NCBI GenBank assembly: GCA_034698045.1 | Contig: JAQGAU010000582.1 | Coordinates: 1 to 26,049, forward strand | Direction: 5' to 3' | Origin: Paramacrobiotus richtersi | Lineage: Eukaryota; Tardigrada; Eutardigrada; Parachela; Macrobiotidae | DNA: 26,049 nt | Shown here: one piece after another, positions 10,335 to 19,671 of the stretch | Layout: the number at the start of each line of letters is the position of its first letter | Position numbering within the stretch: position 1 is the stretch's first letter | Made by a program: the position numbers and the translations under genes | Notes under the pieces: generated by a model | What the model saw: only the letters and a program-made list of their open reading frames with translations | Told to the model about the DNA's origin: nothing | Databases searched by the model: none

Positions 10335-11232
10335 CACCCCTGAAGTTTTACTTCCTTGATCTAGCCGAAAGCAGTAGTATGATTGTTTTTTTTGTTCTGA
10401 TCTTTGAGTACTCGTTCCGTTTGGCTTGGTTTATTCATACCATATCGGTGATAAAGCCCAAACAGCTGATTGTGAAAATATGCAACATAATGTCTCCATA
10501 TTCATTGCTACTTTCCTTATTCTGTACATACAGATATGTACACAGCATTCGAATATGTACACAGAATATGCAGGTACATTACCGATTAGGTAAGTACTGC
10601 GGCTCTGTACATAGGTTTATAGAAACAGGGTTTAAGGATTTTCCTAGCTGTTGTAAACCGATTGCCAGATCCCAGAATATGTTCAACACCCATAGATTTC
10701 AATGGCCTTTTTACTGCTTACAGTGTACCTGTTTTCGATACATCCTTTTTTGGTTGTACGTCATCCTTTGTGTATGTCTTCATGGCTTAATTAACAGTTT
10801 TTGCTTTTCTCTGTTCCGTGCTTTTATGCGAAATTTTGGTTTCGTGTGCGTGTTTTTTGGTCATTAGTCTTTTGGTTTTGGTCATTTGGTCTTAAGATTG
10901 ACGCCATTATGTCTGTTTTCGGCACCGCACCGCCTTCTGCTAATTTGGACGACGTTTTTTCAGTGATTCGGCCCCGCCAGGGGCCCTTTGTTAACTGATT
11001 TCACTTCTTATACGCTCCTGTAATTTCATGTAATATGTGAAATGTAAGTGTTATGTCTGTACTAACAAGAATCATCTTTTATCATTTGCAATAATAATCA
11101 TCGTTTAATAACAATCACAGAATTCTGATTTGCATCTTTTCGCATGGTGTACGTATAGTACATGCTTTTACCGGTAACTATGATGTGCTTTTACTAATGC
11201 AGTACATACTGTATGTATATACGGTCAAAAAC
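10335..11232. other. ~0.9-kb insertion in the 3' flank of GPCR copy D, identity unknown
   Basis: The sequences on both sides (10250-10334 and 11233-11640) join up in the orphan flank at 15810-16460 read in reverse, so this block is extra in the D arm. It is T-rich on the plus strand (10780-10900). It contains a small open frame starting ATG 10909 (MSVFGTAPPSANLDD..., stop 10996-10998) and a GC-rich perfect hairpin GGCCCC-GCCA-GGGGCC at about 10970-10985. No terminal inverted repeats, target duplication or transposase was found. A longer open frame from 10283 crosses the left breakpoint and is probably chance. Confidence 0.4.
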
Positions 11233-11838
11233 TGTACGGGATGTGCAGATACGTATGTTCTCACCTCACCATAGCAAAAGTTAACCGATTAAGAGATAAG
11301 ATTTTGTTTTTAGTGTGGAAATATAAACAAGTGAAACAGACTCTCTTATTATGCACTCCGCGTAAAAGTAAGTACAAGTAACGGGTTTACAAGTAACACA
11401 GGACAAATAGCCGCTAAGAAGGTAGATTACGTACACAATTAACATTAGTTTGTCTGAGAATATTTCAGCCAAACCTAAACCCACCTGGACGTTCCCTGGC
11501 AAATGCAAAAACAACAGACAGGGACATCAATCCGGGGTGAAATTCTGGCGTCGATACGAAAAAACCAGCGACTGACCTTTTCGTTTCGGTTTCTGCTCTT
11601 GTTCAAATAAGACCCTTGCAACAGGACAAAAAGAATACAGGTTCAAAACGAAAATTAATGAATACAACGAAACCATGAAGGTCGCAGTATGAAAAGTCCA
11701 TCCAACTAGGGAACGACGGGTACAGAATGGTGTTTTCAGAATACTTCACCAGTTAGACGATGACCACACGGACAATCGTAATTTCCAGCACAGTCGTCTG
11801 CTACATTAGGCCGTGGCAGGGTAACGATTAACTGTTCA
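11233..11838 (-). other. 3' flank of GPCR copy D
   Basis: Read on the minus strand this follows the D stop codon. It matches the plus-strand flank at 15810-16370 closely: 'GAACAAGAGCAGAAACCG' near 11590-11610 recurs near 15838, and 'GCGGCTATTTGTCCTGT' recurs as 'GCGGTTATTTGTCCTGT' near 16205. No gene is seen; the short minus-strand frame at 11281-11514 lies wholly within this flank. Confidence 0.5.
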
Positions 11839-13683
11839 CTACGTACAGTCGGTTGTATGTTTGGGGTTTCTTAATTGTGCTTTGGCCGAGGTATTCAGCG
11901 CGGGATCAACCCTTTCCGACCCATGACGCAGACGGCGAACAAATCGACCAGCCCATTTTTGGAGCGTCGCTAGGTAGTCACGATTCATTCCGAAAAAGAC
12001 AACCTACAATTTCAGGTAAATACAACACTGTTCTCACAAACAGTTGTACTCTTTCTGATAAGTAATATCCTTACCGCATTTCCGACGTAGCCCAGCATGA
12101 AAATCAGCCGCAACCAAAGAGCCAATTCCGGATACCGGGCCAGTAATTTCGTGCGGTCAAAGGCAGTAATGCCCGTGTGCGGAAAGAAGCAGACACAGTG
12201 CCACAAAGCGGCTACCAGCAGGATCATTGCCAGCCTGAACGGATGGCGACGGGAAGAGCGTTGACTCCCGTGTGCACTTGTCATTCGCTGATAAATTGCA
12301 AATACGATGATCAAGGCATATGCATAAAGCAAGCCGGTTAAACTCAGCGGAGTATAAACGGCCAGCGCAAAGTTGATCGAGTTGGCCGCTGGAACCTGGT
12401 ATTCTACGCCGCATGCATACAACGGTGGAATGGCCTCGAATCGGGAACCCCAGCCAGCCACCACCGGGATAAATATGCCAAACGAGATCAGCCACATTAC
12501 ACTGATAACGTTAATGTTTAAGACATATTGAGCAAACCGACTGCGGTAAAGTATGGGGAAACAAATGGCTAGCAAACGGTTGAAGGAAAGGTAGGCGGAT
12601 GACCAGTATCTAACAGTGCGTGATAAAGCGAATGGCAGTTGAATGAAAATGCAGCCGGTTCGGGAAACCTTACAAAACAAACCCGGTGCAAACAACAGTG
12701 ACAGCATTACATACGCGTTACTCGTCACCGTAAAATTTGCATGCTGCATGTTTCAGGAGACGTAAACAACTACAGTATGTAGACCAGGTCTGCCTAACTC
12801 GCAGAACAATATAACAATCTGAAAACTACGAGAAATCAAGATACCGAGGAATGCTCTTTCTCACCCGATAACGCTGTCCGTAATAAATTTGCGTGAAGCT
12901 GACGAAATGAAAGAGACAGACCAACATCTCAATAACTGTCGCATGGACAATCAGTAATCTTGTGCCGTTCGGTGATCTTCCGCAGGGATCGCTTCCAGTC
13001 TTCCCACACGGCTAACACCAGCGTGATACACAACAGTGATCCAATGGAACCACATACCATAGACGTCATGTACCAAACCGTAAGTTCACGAATAAAGTTC
13101 GTCTGGTTGGTTGATGCTGCAGTTATACTCAAGTTCTGTTCTTCACAACGGAAACTTAGATTTTTCTGATCAGAAATGGTCCAAGGCCTATGGAGCGCGA
13201 GGCCCGTCAAAATGGAAACAACTCTTTAAAGACTTTCGCAGACATCGGTTCTGCTGGAGTTTAAAGATACGCCGCCACTCTTAAAAAACCTACAATCGCT
13301 TTTTCAGCCTCTTGAAGACTATTATTTCGCATTAAAGAAATACTGGTGATGATCAGTCAGAATGAACCGGCAAAGAACGTCTTTAAAGACAACAACATAA
13401 CTGTACAGACTTAAGCGAATCTTTAAAGACCACCGTCTTTAAAGATTGTATCAGTCTTTAAAGGCGTTCGTTGCCGTGATGAGGTGGATCTTTCTGTGCA
13501 GTCAGGATTGTTTAAAGATTGTTTGGCGTCTTTAAAGAATGACAGGGAACCTTTAAACACTTTACCCAGAACTTTAGTGAAACTGCGGTCTTTAAACAGT
13601 TTTACCCTTTTGACGGGCCTCGCGCGCCATAAAGGCCTATAACATCCGGTGCTGAAATTGGAATCTCCAAGATCTCCTGCCAT
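11839..13683 (-). pseudogene. Orphan rhodopsin-like GPCR copy D, exon 1 disrupted
   Basis: Minus-strand receptor. Exon 1 starts at ATG 13683-13681 (MAGDLGDSNFSTGC, as in copy C) and ends at 12865 before GTGAG. Exon 2 is 12075-12668 or, from a CAG acceptor, 12075-12743. Exon 3 is 11839-12003 (165 nt as in B, VVFFGMNRDYLATL..., stop TAG 11839-11841). Intron 2 is 71 bp (GTAAGG...TTGTAG). Exons 2 and 3 are open: TM3 with NRLLAICFP, TM4, ECL2 cysteine, TM5 with two extra residues, CFFP in TM6, and GNA|VVF at TM7. Exon 1 is broken twice: a transposon lies after the codons for STGCYRP, and an 8-bp deletion removes DRN and shifts frame in ICL1 (ITE|RHK). The exon 2 extension HANFTVTSN... is open only in this copy. 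A full receptor could not be made without another first exon. Confidence 0.72.
13189..13631. mobile_element. 443-bp non-autonomous DNA transposon (MITE) with palindromic subterminal repeats
   Basis: Terminal inverted repeats of ~24 bp: the left end TATGGAGCGCGAGGCC... and the reverse complement of the right end TATGGCGCGCGAGGCC..., one mismatch, both running on through CGTCAAAA. The flanks carry a direct repeat AAGGCC at 13183-13188 and 13632-13637. The flanking match extends to 9 bp (AAGGCCTAT), so target duplication length is 6-9. Copy C shows the empty site (ATGTAATAGGCTTAGGACC). The interior holds about ten copies of a motif centred on TTTAAA, best form GTCTTTAAAGAC (a perfect palindrome, 13379-13390). 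Others are near 13223, 13260, 13427, 13437, 13454, 13511, 13531, 13552 and 13590. There is no open transposase. Subterminal repeats of this kind are typical of hAT-like elements, but the superfamily is not proven. Confidence 0.8.
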
Positions 13684-14645
13684 AGCTGTTTATTTCAAGT
13701 TTAGCTCCGCCAGCGATGCCTTTAATTTAGAATGTGCAGCAAATCGTTCAGAATTATCGTTCGGATAGGAACACGTTAAGGTCATGTGCAGCCCTTAAAG
13801 GTCTGCAGCTGAAGGTAAGATATTCATTTATGTCTGCAGTACTGTGAGAGTAATGGTTGTTACACTATCGGATTACGTTGCTCGAATGGTATTAAATTAA
13901 GCACGCTAAGCAACATCAGATCATTTCACGTGGTTTTGCCCACATGAAACTAGCTACAACAATAAATTCTGAACCAGGATTATGAATTGTTATGGTCCAT
14001 CGTTTGAGCTATGGATTGATATTACGCGGCTTATTGCATAGTCTTTTCTCTCCATAATGGGCGATTTCTTCCTACATCCGTTCTGAATGACTGAACCTGA
14101 TATACTGTATGTATTTACTGTTCGATACCTGTAAAAGCGTAGGAATTATGTTCTGACGTACTGGCATGCTGCACCATCGGATTACTGTTTTGACCTCGAA
14201 GTATATATAAGTTCTGTTTGTGGAATACCTGGTCGAATATCTGCTGACTCGTGTAACGAAACGGCATAAGATCCAGGTTCAACCTTCATGCCAGAGAAAT
14301 GATTATGATAAGCCATGTCGCCTTGACGTTACCGAATCAACATATAAGGTGTTAAAACGTGCTACAGACACAGTACAAAAGAGAATGAATTTCTTGGATT
14401 TATTATCCGTATATTCTAACCGCATTTCGCCTGGATATCTCCTTGGCCTTACAGGGGGCATACGAAAGCCGACACTCCTGAATTGCAACCCCTCTGAAAC
14501 TTCTGACAGTGTTACAGATGTGTGTGGAACTCGTTCCGAACATTTCATCCGTCGGATTTACTGACAATGAGTTCACCGTATACCGCTGAATTTTCTTACA
14601 ACGGGATGCAGAGATTAACCAATCAGTCAGTTCAGTACGAACAGG
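13684..14645 (-). promoter_or_regulatory. 5' flank of GPCR copy D, conserved with that of copy C
   Basis: The reverse complement matches 6520-7986 in order. The ~500 bases next to the start codon are the best conserved (for example the block from AGCACGCTAAGCAACATC near 13898, matched near 7756). That conservation across otherwise drifting DNA would suit a promoter, but the duplication is recent enough that shared descent alone could explain it. The plus-strand open frame at 14220-14564 lies in this flank and is not kept in the C arm. Confidence 0.45.
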
Positions 14646-14647
14646 AA

Positions 14648-14706
14648 TGTAGGTAAGAAATGGGACAGAAACGAATAAAAGCCAATAGGCCCATTTCTTA
14701 CCTACA
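14648..14706. repeat. Perfect 17-bp foldback at the outer end of the D arm
   Basis: TGTAGGTAAGAAATGGG (14648-14664) is exactly complementary to 14690-14706, across a 25-base loop. It stands between the outermost sequence shared by the inverted duplication (to ~14645) and the start of the displaced Vav 3' flank (~14740). It may be a remnant of a small foldback element or a scar of the rearrangement. Confidence 0.75.
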
Positions 14707-14739
14707 GTGCTGAAACTCCGAGATGCAGCCAGGTAGCCA

Positions 14740-15270
14740 AGATGTGTTTAAATTTGCAGGTTTTTTCTGGGAAGGGCTGTGAACGTTCGAGGGTTATTTT
14801 ATGCAGGTGTCAAGCTTTTACATTGTTTCTGCAAAAGATCTTCGCTGTGTTGTGAATTCGAATGTGAAAGAAATTTGTTGCATTTGTGCAGTTAATATAC
14901 GGGCTAACGTGACGCTAAACCAAAGCTACGGAAAACTGACAGCTTACCAAAACCTTTCGAAACTGTTCGGTATAATTATATTGTTTTGGGATGGTAATGG
15001 ATTTCAACATGAAATTCATTGTAGTTGATTCCATTTCTTTAATGCACATCTGGATAACTGGTTTATTCTAAGTAATGCATTCGTGTAGTATATACAGATA
15101 ATTGTGCATGAATGGTATGAAGCATCTGCATGCGGTACGAGTTAAAAAGTACCAAAAACTTTTCACATCATGCACATATTTTATATAAATTATTATGTAC
15201 TACAGTTGAACATTAGTCAGCAAGACGTTAATTGTTTAAATGTCATTTATCCCGTTTCCGCTAATAGTGT
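14740..15270 (+). repeat. Displaced copy of the Vav gene 3' flank
   Basis: This plus-strand segment matches the minus strand of 22830-23440, directly downstream of the Vav stop codon. Paired blocks are GTTTAAATTTGCAGGTTTTT (14747) with GTTTAAATTTGTGATTTTT, and GAAATTTGTTGCATTTGTGC (14870) with GAAATTGGTTGCATTTTTGC. Others are GGGCTAACGTGACG (14901) with GGGCTAACGTGATG, and GAATGGTATGAAGCATCTGC (15110) with GAATGGTACGAAGCATCTGC. The block TTTTCACATCATGCACAT (15160) also recurs there. No Vav coding exon precedes it. Short open frames inside are not kept in the parent. Confidence 0.7.
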
Positions 15271-15809
15271 GTTGCCTGTTGCTAATTTGTCCCACTTTTC
15301 AGAGTGTTATAAACATATGAAATCTCAAGCTCTTCGTACACCCATCACAGTATTTTGGTAAATGTCAAAAGATAAACAGTTAATAAAAAAAAGCCTAGAA
15401 GTGCCGCGAAACGGCAAAGCTATAAATTTACTATGGAAGCATCCAGCGGTCACATGCAGTATCGATGACACAATTAATGTGGACGATCGACCACGATTCT
15501 TAAGAAATCCGAAAAACCTAACAGAATTTTGTGCATCTCGCGATGATGATCCTAACTTGCTACATGGTCGTTTGATATTGCAAGGCAACTTATTAAAGAT
15601 ATAATAGTAAAAAAAATGGCTTTAATAAATGATAGACATACGCATTCGGCACAAAAAAACTATCTGCCGGAAATGCTGTATTTTACATTAGTTTCTCGCA
15701 TTTTATTGAGTCAAACGGTAGGCTGCGTTACAGTGATTCTGGTCACATTTCTGGAAAAGAACATTATCGAGAACTCACTGTCTGTGCCGTCATACCGCTG
15801 GTGCAGCTT
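15271..15809. other. Unassigned stretch between the Vav-flank copy and orphan receptor flank
   Basis: It holds the weak 80-codon frame described at 15362 and a second, 96-codon frame from 15616 that runs out of this stretch into receptor 3' flank sequence and so is probably chance. No repeat partner was found in the window for 15280-15800. Confidence 0.3.
15362..15604 (+). CDS. Possible hypothetical small protein, 80 aa (weak)
   Basis: ATG at 15362 opens an 80-codon frame with a hydrophilic, protein-like composition (MSKDKQLIKKSLEV... then NVDDRPRFLRNPKNLTEF). The same frame is open upstream to 15170 apart from a TAA at 15359-15361. No domain is recognised, and the opposite strand is also open over 15325-15588, which lowers the weight of the open frame. 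It is a candidate only; a fragment of a decayed gene or mobile element is as likely. Confidence 0.15.
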   Translation: MSKDKQLIKKSLEVPRNGKAINLLWKHPAVTCSIDDTINVDDRPRFLRNPKNLTEFCASRDDDPNLLHGRLILQGNLLKI

Positions 15810-16460
15810 TCCGCTTATCCCACAGCGGTCTTTATTGGAACAAGAGCAGAAACCGGAAGGAAAAGGTCGGTCGCTGGCTTTTTCCTATCGACACCGGAAT
15901 TTATAACTGCACATACTGATGGCACTGTCTGCTATTTTTTAATTGCCCGGCAACGCTCAGGTGGTGAAATAGCTTGACCACTGGCTTAAAAATAAAATGT
16001 CAACAAACTGGTGTGTACATAGGATATATGCCGACGATATGTGTACGTGTACTGTTGTACCACACACATTGCTTCATACTCGTACAATGCCCGTAGCCGG
16101 GTTAACTATAGTCTCACAGTTTGTACGCTGATGATTTAAAATGTTTTCCAATTAATTATGTAGTGGAAGAGGCCACTCGAATCTCCTAAATCTACTTTTC
16201 GTAGCGGTTATTTGTCCTGTTCTTCACTTGTAAACTCGCTGGGATCGTCATTTTAAACCAGTTTTTTACGTGGAGTGAATTAAAAGGTCGTTTCTTTTCC
16301 TTTATAATATTCCACACAAACAACAAAAGCTCTTAAACGACTGATTTTATTACGGTAAGGATAGAACATGCGTACCGGCACAAGCCGTACGAGGACTGGG
16401 AGGAACTGTCCCCTAGGACCAGGAATCGGCGATGCATGAACGATTAACCACAGAAGTATT
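15810..16460 (+). repeat. Orphan GPCR 3' flank (fifth copy, no receptor attached)
   Basis: This matches the flanks after copies B, C and especially D. Landmarks are GGAACAAGAGCAGAAACCG near 15838, GCGGTTATTTGTCCTGTTC near 16205, CCACACAAACAACAAAAGC near 16312, and ATCGGCGATGCATGAACG near 16425, whose D counterpart is the reverse complement of ~10283-10300. The receptor exons that should precede it are missing; unrelated sequence and the Vav-flank copy lie there instead. Confidence 0.6.
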
Positions 16461-17019
16461 TTCCATCATCTTACAACTTTGAGCGTGCAAGACAGTAAGT
16501 ATTTATGGTATAACGGGCTACGCAAACTCTGAATGTGCACTGACGAATAAGCTATTAGATAATTTTGATTAACGAATGATGGCACATTATGTTCAAAAAC
16601 TACTGTAAGTGAATTTTCTGCTGTCATAAGTTCGAAACTGTTGCACTAAAAGATTTCAAATTCTCCTCATCCGACTAAGAATGACGTTCAACAGTCTTTA
16701 TTAACTAGGAAACTGTTTTCGGTTTTTTCGCAAGTCCTAAAAAGCCAGAGTGGCGTGCAGATAGTGTCGTTAATGATTATAAGCTTTGTTGATAATATTA
16801 TAGCAGGTATGATCAACGGCCAGTTGGCAACGATCGGTCATCAGGCCGGAACCACTGAAAAACAAATAGCATGCCGCGGGCAATACACCTCGTATACGAA
16901 ATCTGTGAGATGTGTGCTATGATCGATTAGTCCGATTTCAGTGCATGTGGTGGATATTAGTTTCCTTTACCGTCAAGCGGATGTGACTGGTCGTATAATT
17001 AGCCGATTAAATATCGAAG
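16461..17019. other. Intergenic; partial R2 repeat near 16805-16870
   Basis: No gene seen. The piece around 16805-16870 (CGGCCAGTTGGCAACGATCGGTC... CCGGAACC...) is a diverged fragment of the R2 repeat found better preserved at 20878-21030 and 21785-22165. Confidence 0.3.
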
Positions 17020-17667
17020 TCTTGAATATTGTTCATGCTTGGTGTGAAATACTTGACTGAAATTGAATACTATCTGTATATAAAAACTGCACGGGTTCTG
17101 AACACTTCTTGTGGCTTCTTTCTCTGGACGACTCGGTATTTTGAAGCCATTTATCATCCCTTTCCACTTACTCTCGATTAAAACGAAACGCGAATCCATA
17201 TGGATGGCTTTGTTGTTTGTTCGTACTATCGTCGTTATCGGAATTCCTTAAACTGGGTGAGACTGTGTTTTTGAAAGTCGGGACGAGTCGCACACGCGCT
17301 TGCGTAGTATTGCATGGGCAAGTGAGTGTGTGACACTATCCCGAGTTTCAAACGAAATGCTAATTTATATATTCAAGCTTATATCTTCCTGCACAAATAA
17401 ACTTCTCGTAAGTAAAAACTATTGCAAAATACAGTAGTATAGAGCATTCCGGTAATAATTTTAATGATGGAGTTTGCATGACAGTTTGCCAGTTATAGAG
17501 CAGTAGGTGTTCTGAAGTACGGCAAGCTGAAAGACGTACGTAGCGTTACATTTTCGGCTTCACCTAACAATGCTTACAATCATACTCGACAAGAGTTCTG
17601 TACGGTAACTAGTCATGGCTTCATGCGTGCATCTGGAAAGGAGTTGTTTTTTCCCGGTCCTGATCTT
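17020..17667. repeat. Diverged intergenic repeat unit, copy 2 (related to 5346-6010)
   Basis: Collinear with 5346-6010 (see that entry). It contains a well-formed H1 foldback at 17287-17334 and runs into the H2 foldback at 17668. The minus-strand frame at 16999-17199 is not conserved in the partner copy, so no gene is called. Confidence 0.5.
17287..17334. repeat. Foldback repeat, family H1
   Basis: GTCGCACACGCGCTTGC (17287-17303) pairs with 17318-17334: 14 of 17 Watson-Crick, two more if G-T is allowed. The loop is 14 bases. The following block CACTATCCCGAGTTTCAAACG is shared with the 20177 copy. Confidence 0.55.
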
Positions 17668-17709
17668 CCGTCACAAATACACTTGCCCTGGCAAGTGTGG
17701 TTCTGACGG
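17668..17709. repeat. Foldback repeat, family H2
   Basis: CCGTCACAAATACACTTGCC (17668-17687) pairs with 17690-17709 at 17 of 20 positions with only two bases between. It is followed by GATTTTCGGATGTGGAAAC, the H2 right flank. Confidence 0.6.
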
Positions 17710-18609
17710 GATTTTCGGATGTGGAAACGGTAAAAAGCTTAGCCCGACAGGGCGGCTTCCGGGCGGCTTCGTCCTAGGTCCGACGCACCTTGGATTATAT
17801 TGTGTGTGACAAGAGTGGGATAGGATTATATTGTGTGCTGCATTATACGGATATTGAATGGATAACCACCCATCCATTCGCAATTCGAAGCAGTTTATCA
17901 AGGATAACCGGGGCGCTAAACAGAAGGTAACCAAATACAAACTTGTGGTATGTAACCGTATGTTTGCTGTTCTGATCAGCAGCATTGTTGCAATGTGTGT
18001 CATTACTGATTTTGGCAGATGCTTTGGGGGAAAATATGTTTCGGAAGGCTTTATTTAATGATACATGTTAATTAAATGAATACAGTTCAGTTCGGAATTA
18101 GGCCAAGTGATTCAATAAACTCTGTCAGATTCCTGTCGGCCACTAGCTGCATATTATAATGCACTTCCGTGCAGTTTCTTTGCAGTGCGTGCACCTAAAA
18201 ATGCCCAGTATCCTCTTCTTTGAATTCTTCAGCTTTTACTGTTTTAAAAGCGAAAACAAGTTTTTTTTTGTTTCGAAAGCATTCCAGATCATCTTCTTCC
18301 GTGTCAGACTAACGTTCTCTCATAAAATATTGTTAGAAACTTCATACAGACTTTTGTGAACATTTATTGTATATGGACAGTGACGCTTTTGACCGTTGCA
18401 AGGTCATTTCTCGCCGTGTTTACCAGAAATACGTCGTATTATGAAAAATTCTGCAGTGCCCACAGCGACTCAATAAAACGCGAAAAACAACAGAAATCGA
18501 AGGCATTCAACACTTCCGGTCACTATTTCCTGCTACAGAATTTGAACAGTTGTCATTTCCTATAACCGTCTTGCACGGGTGTATAATTGCATCGTCAGAG
18601 AGCCTACTT
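17710..18609. other. Intergenic, no gene supported
   Basis: Small features only: GGGCGGCTTCC tandem near 17752, a 15-bp direct repeat GGATTATATTGTGTG near 17793 and 17823, and a perfect 8-bp foldback GAATGGAT...ATCCATTC near 17856. Open frames on both strands (for example 17671-18003 on the minus strand, which includes the H2 hairpin) have no recognisable domain. Confidence 0.3.
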
Positions 18610-18745
18610 AGTACCAAACAAAGCGGACACTTTACCAGATCGAAACCGGTAGACTGTAAATGTCTCCGAGCAATGTGGCTGCAGCTTTTTTTATCGCAAA
18701 ATAATACGATGTACCAGCACAGGCCGAACGATTTCTGACCGTGTA
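18610..18745. repeat. R2 repeat, copy interrupted by the mariner element
   Basis: This shares the R2 landmarks: GCGGACACTTTACCAGATCG, AACCGGTAGACTGTAAATG, CGAGCAATGTGGCTG. The continuation lies after the transposon, at 19674 onward. The 85-codon minus-strand frame at 18507-18764 spans this repeat and the transposon end and is not a gene. Confidence 0.5.
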
Positions 18746-18747
18746 TA

Positions 18748-19671
18748 CAGGGTCCGCTCAGCAAAGTATGGAGCAGACCAATAGGGATTTTTTAGTGATT
18801 TCCCTGTACAGAGATTTCATTCTCTGCCGTTTTTAACGCTGAAAGAACGTGTGTGCACGGCTGCACCAGCTGTGGTCAGCTCAGAGCTCAAACACATGTG
18901 CTGGGCAAATATTCTGAAACTTTTATCGTGTCAAAAAGTTCAAAAAATCATATCTGACCTAGGAGTTGGAATCTATCTGACCACTTAAGCTTAAACTGTC
19001 GCGCGAGGAATGGGCTAACTACTGCAGCACACAAGATTGCTGAGCAAATTCGCAGACCGAGACCGAAACAGAAATCCTCGGGTCCGACTAACCGGCAAAA
19101 CCGGTTTTGGCCCAAAAATATCGTCGTATTTATTACAGACCGTTGGAATAAACAGGTTCACGTGGAAACTGTTATCTCAAACGAATACCTTGTTGAAGTT
19201 CATATCAGCTACGGTACTCTAACTCTATTTTGCCAAAAATTTTTTCTTGGCTCTTGGGAGAAGAGAAAAACCAGGTCGTCCTGAACGCAGAGGGTGCATC
19301 CCACTCAGTATATCACCGAAACCGACAGTTGCCTCGGAAACCAGTGCAAGCAGGCTTTTATTCAAGAGGAATAAATACCGATTCTACTAGAATCAGGTTG
19401 AACAGATTTTGTGATCAGCGGAAATTTTAGAACATTAATGAAACGGAAGGAAGCTTTCGAAATTACCGTTCAGATCTGGTCTGGAAAACACTACTTTGCA
19501 GTTCCGATTTTTTCTTTACCTCACCAAACTTTTCCGATTCGGTTCGACATATTCATCTAATGCGTCCGTAGATGGGCTATCGGTGGAAGCGGTTTTTGGG
19601 GAAAAAGCAAAGTACTGAAATGTGCCATGAATTTTCGAAAGTCTGCCCCATACTTTGCTGAGCACCCCCTG
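18748..19671. mobile_element. Decayed Tc1/mariner-type DNA transposon (924 bp)
   Basis: TA target duplications at 18746-18747 and 19672-19673 flank terminal inverted repeats of ~31 bp that agree at 27 positions, both starting CAGGG and sharing GCTCAGCAAAGTATGG. The element is shorter than a full Tc1/mariner (~1.3 kb), and no long transposase frame survives. On the plus strand, short in-frame pieces look like transposase N-terminal helix-turn-helix sequence (VQKIISDLGVG near 18940; LTTAAHKIAEQIRRPRPK near 19015). They are interrupted by stops and shifts. It is inserted in a copy of the R2 repeat: the right junction CTGTTTCAATCATGCTACAG matches CTGTTTCATGTTTAGCAG near 22163 in an unoccupied R2 copy. 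Confidence 0.8.

Larger units (their letters stand above)
6520..14645. repeat. Large inverted duplication carrying GPCR copies C and D
   Basis: The C arm (about 6520-9960, +) and the D arm (about 14645-10250, -) contain the same order: 5' flank, exon 1, exon 2, exon 3, 3' flank. The outer ends match as far as TGGTTAATGTCTGCATGCCG near 6541, equivalent to the reverse complement of ~14600-14625. Differences are an internal tandem duplication in the C 5' flank, a 443-bp transposon in D exon 1, and a ~0.9-kb insertion in the D 3' flank (10335-11232). Exon 1 of C and D look about 90% alike by eye. The arms converge 3' to 3'. Confidence 0.7.

Noticed and set aside
10283-10867. A 194-codon plus-strand open frame, the longest unassigned one in the receptor cluster
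   Set aside because: It starts in receptor 3' flank and crosses the breakpoint of the ~0.9-kb insertion at ~10335; no domain; composition is F/C/I-rich as expected from T-rich DNA.
10970-10985. GGCCCC-GCCA-GGGGCC hairpin followed by TTTG, terminator-like
   Set aside because: Rho-independent terminators are bacterial; in an animal genome this is just a GC-rich palindrome.
14220-14564. A 114-codon plus-strand open frame
   Set aside because: It lies in the 5' flank of receptor D, runs antisense to it, and the homologous C arm does not keep the frame.
15616-15906. A 96-codon plus-strand open frame
   Set aside because: Its second half is receptor 3' flank shared with copies B, C and D, where it is not open in the same way; no domain seen.
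17671-18003. A 110-codon minus-strand frame ending in a sequence resembling frames at 20087-20389 and 21378-21575
   Set aside because: The resemblance is produced by the shared H2 foldback and its flank, read in the same frame by chance; the rest of each frame differs.
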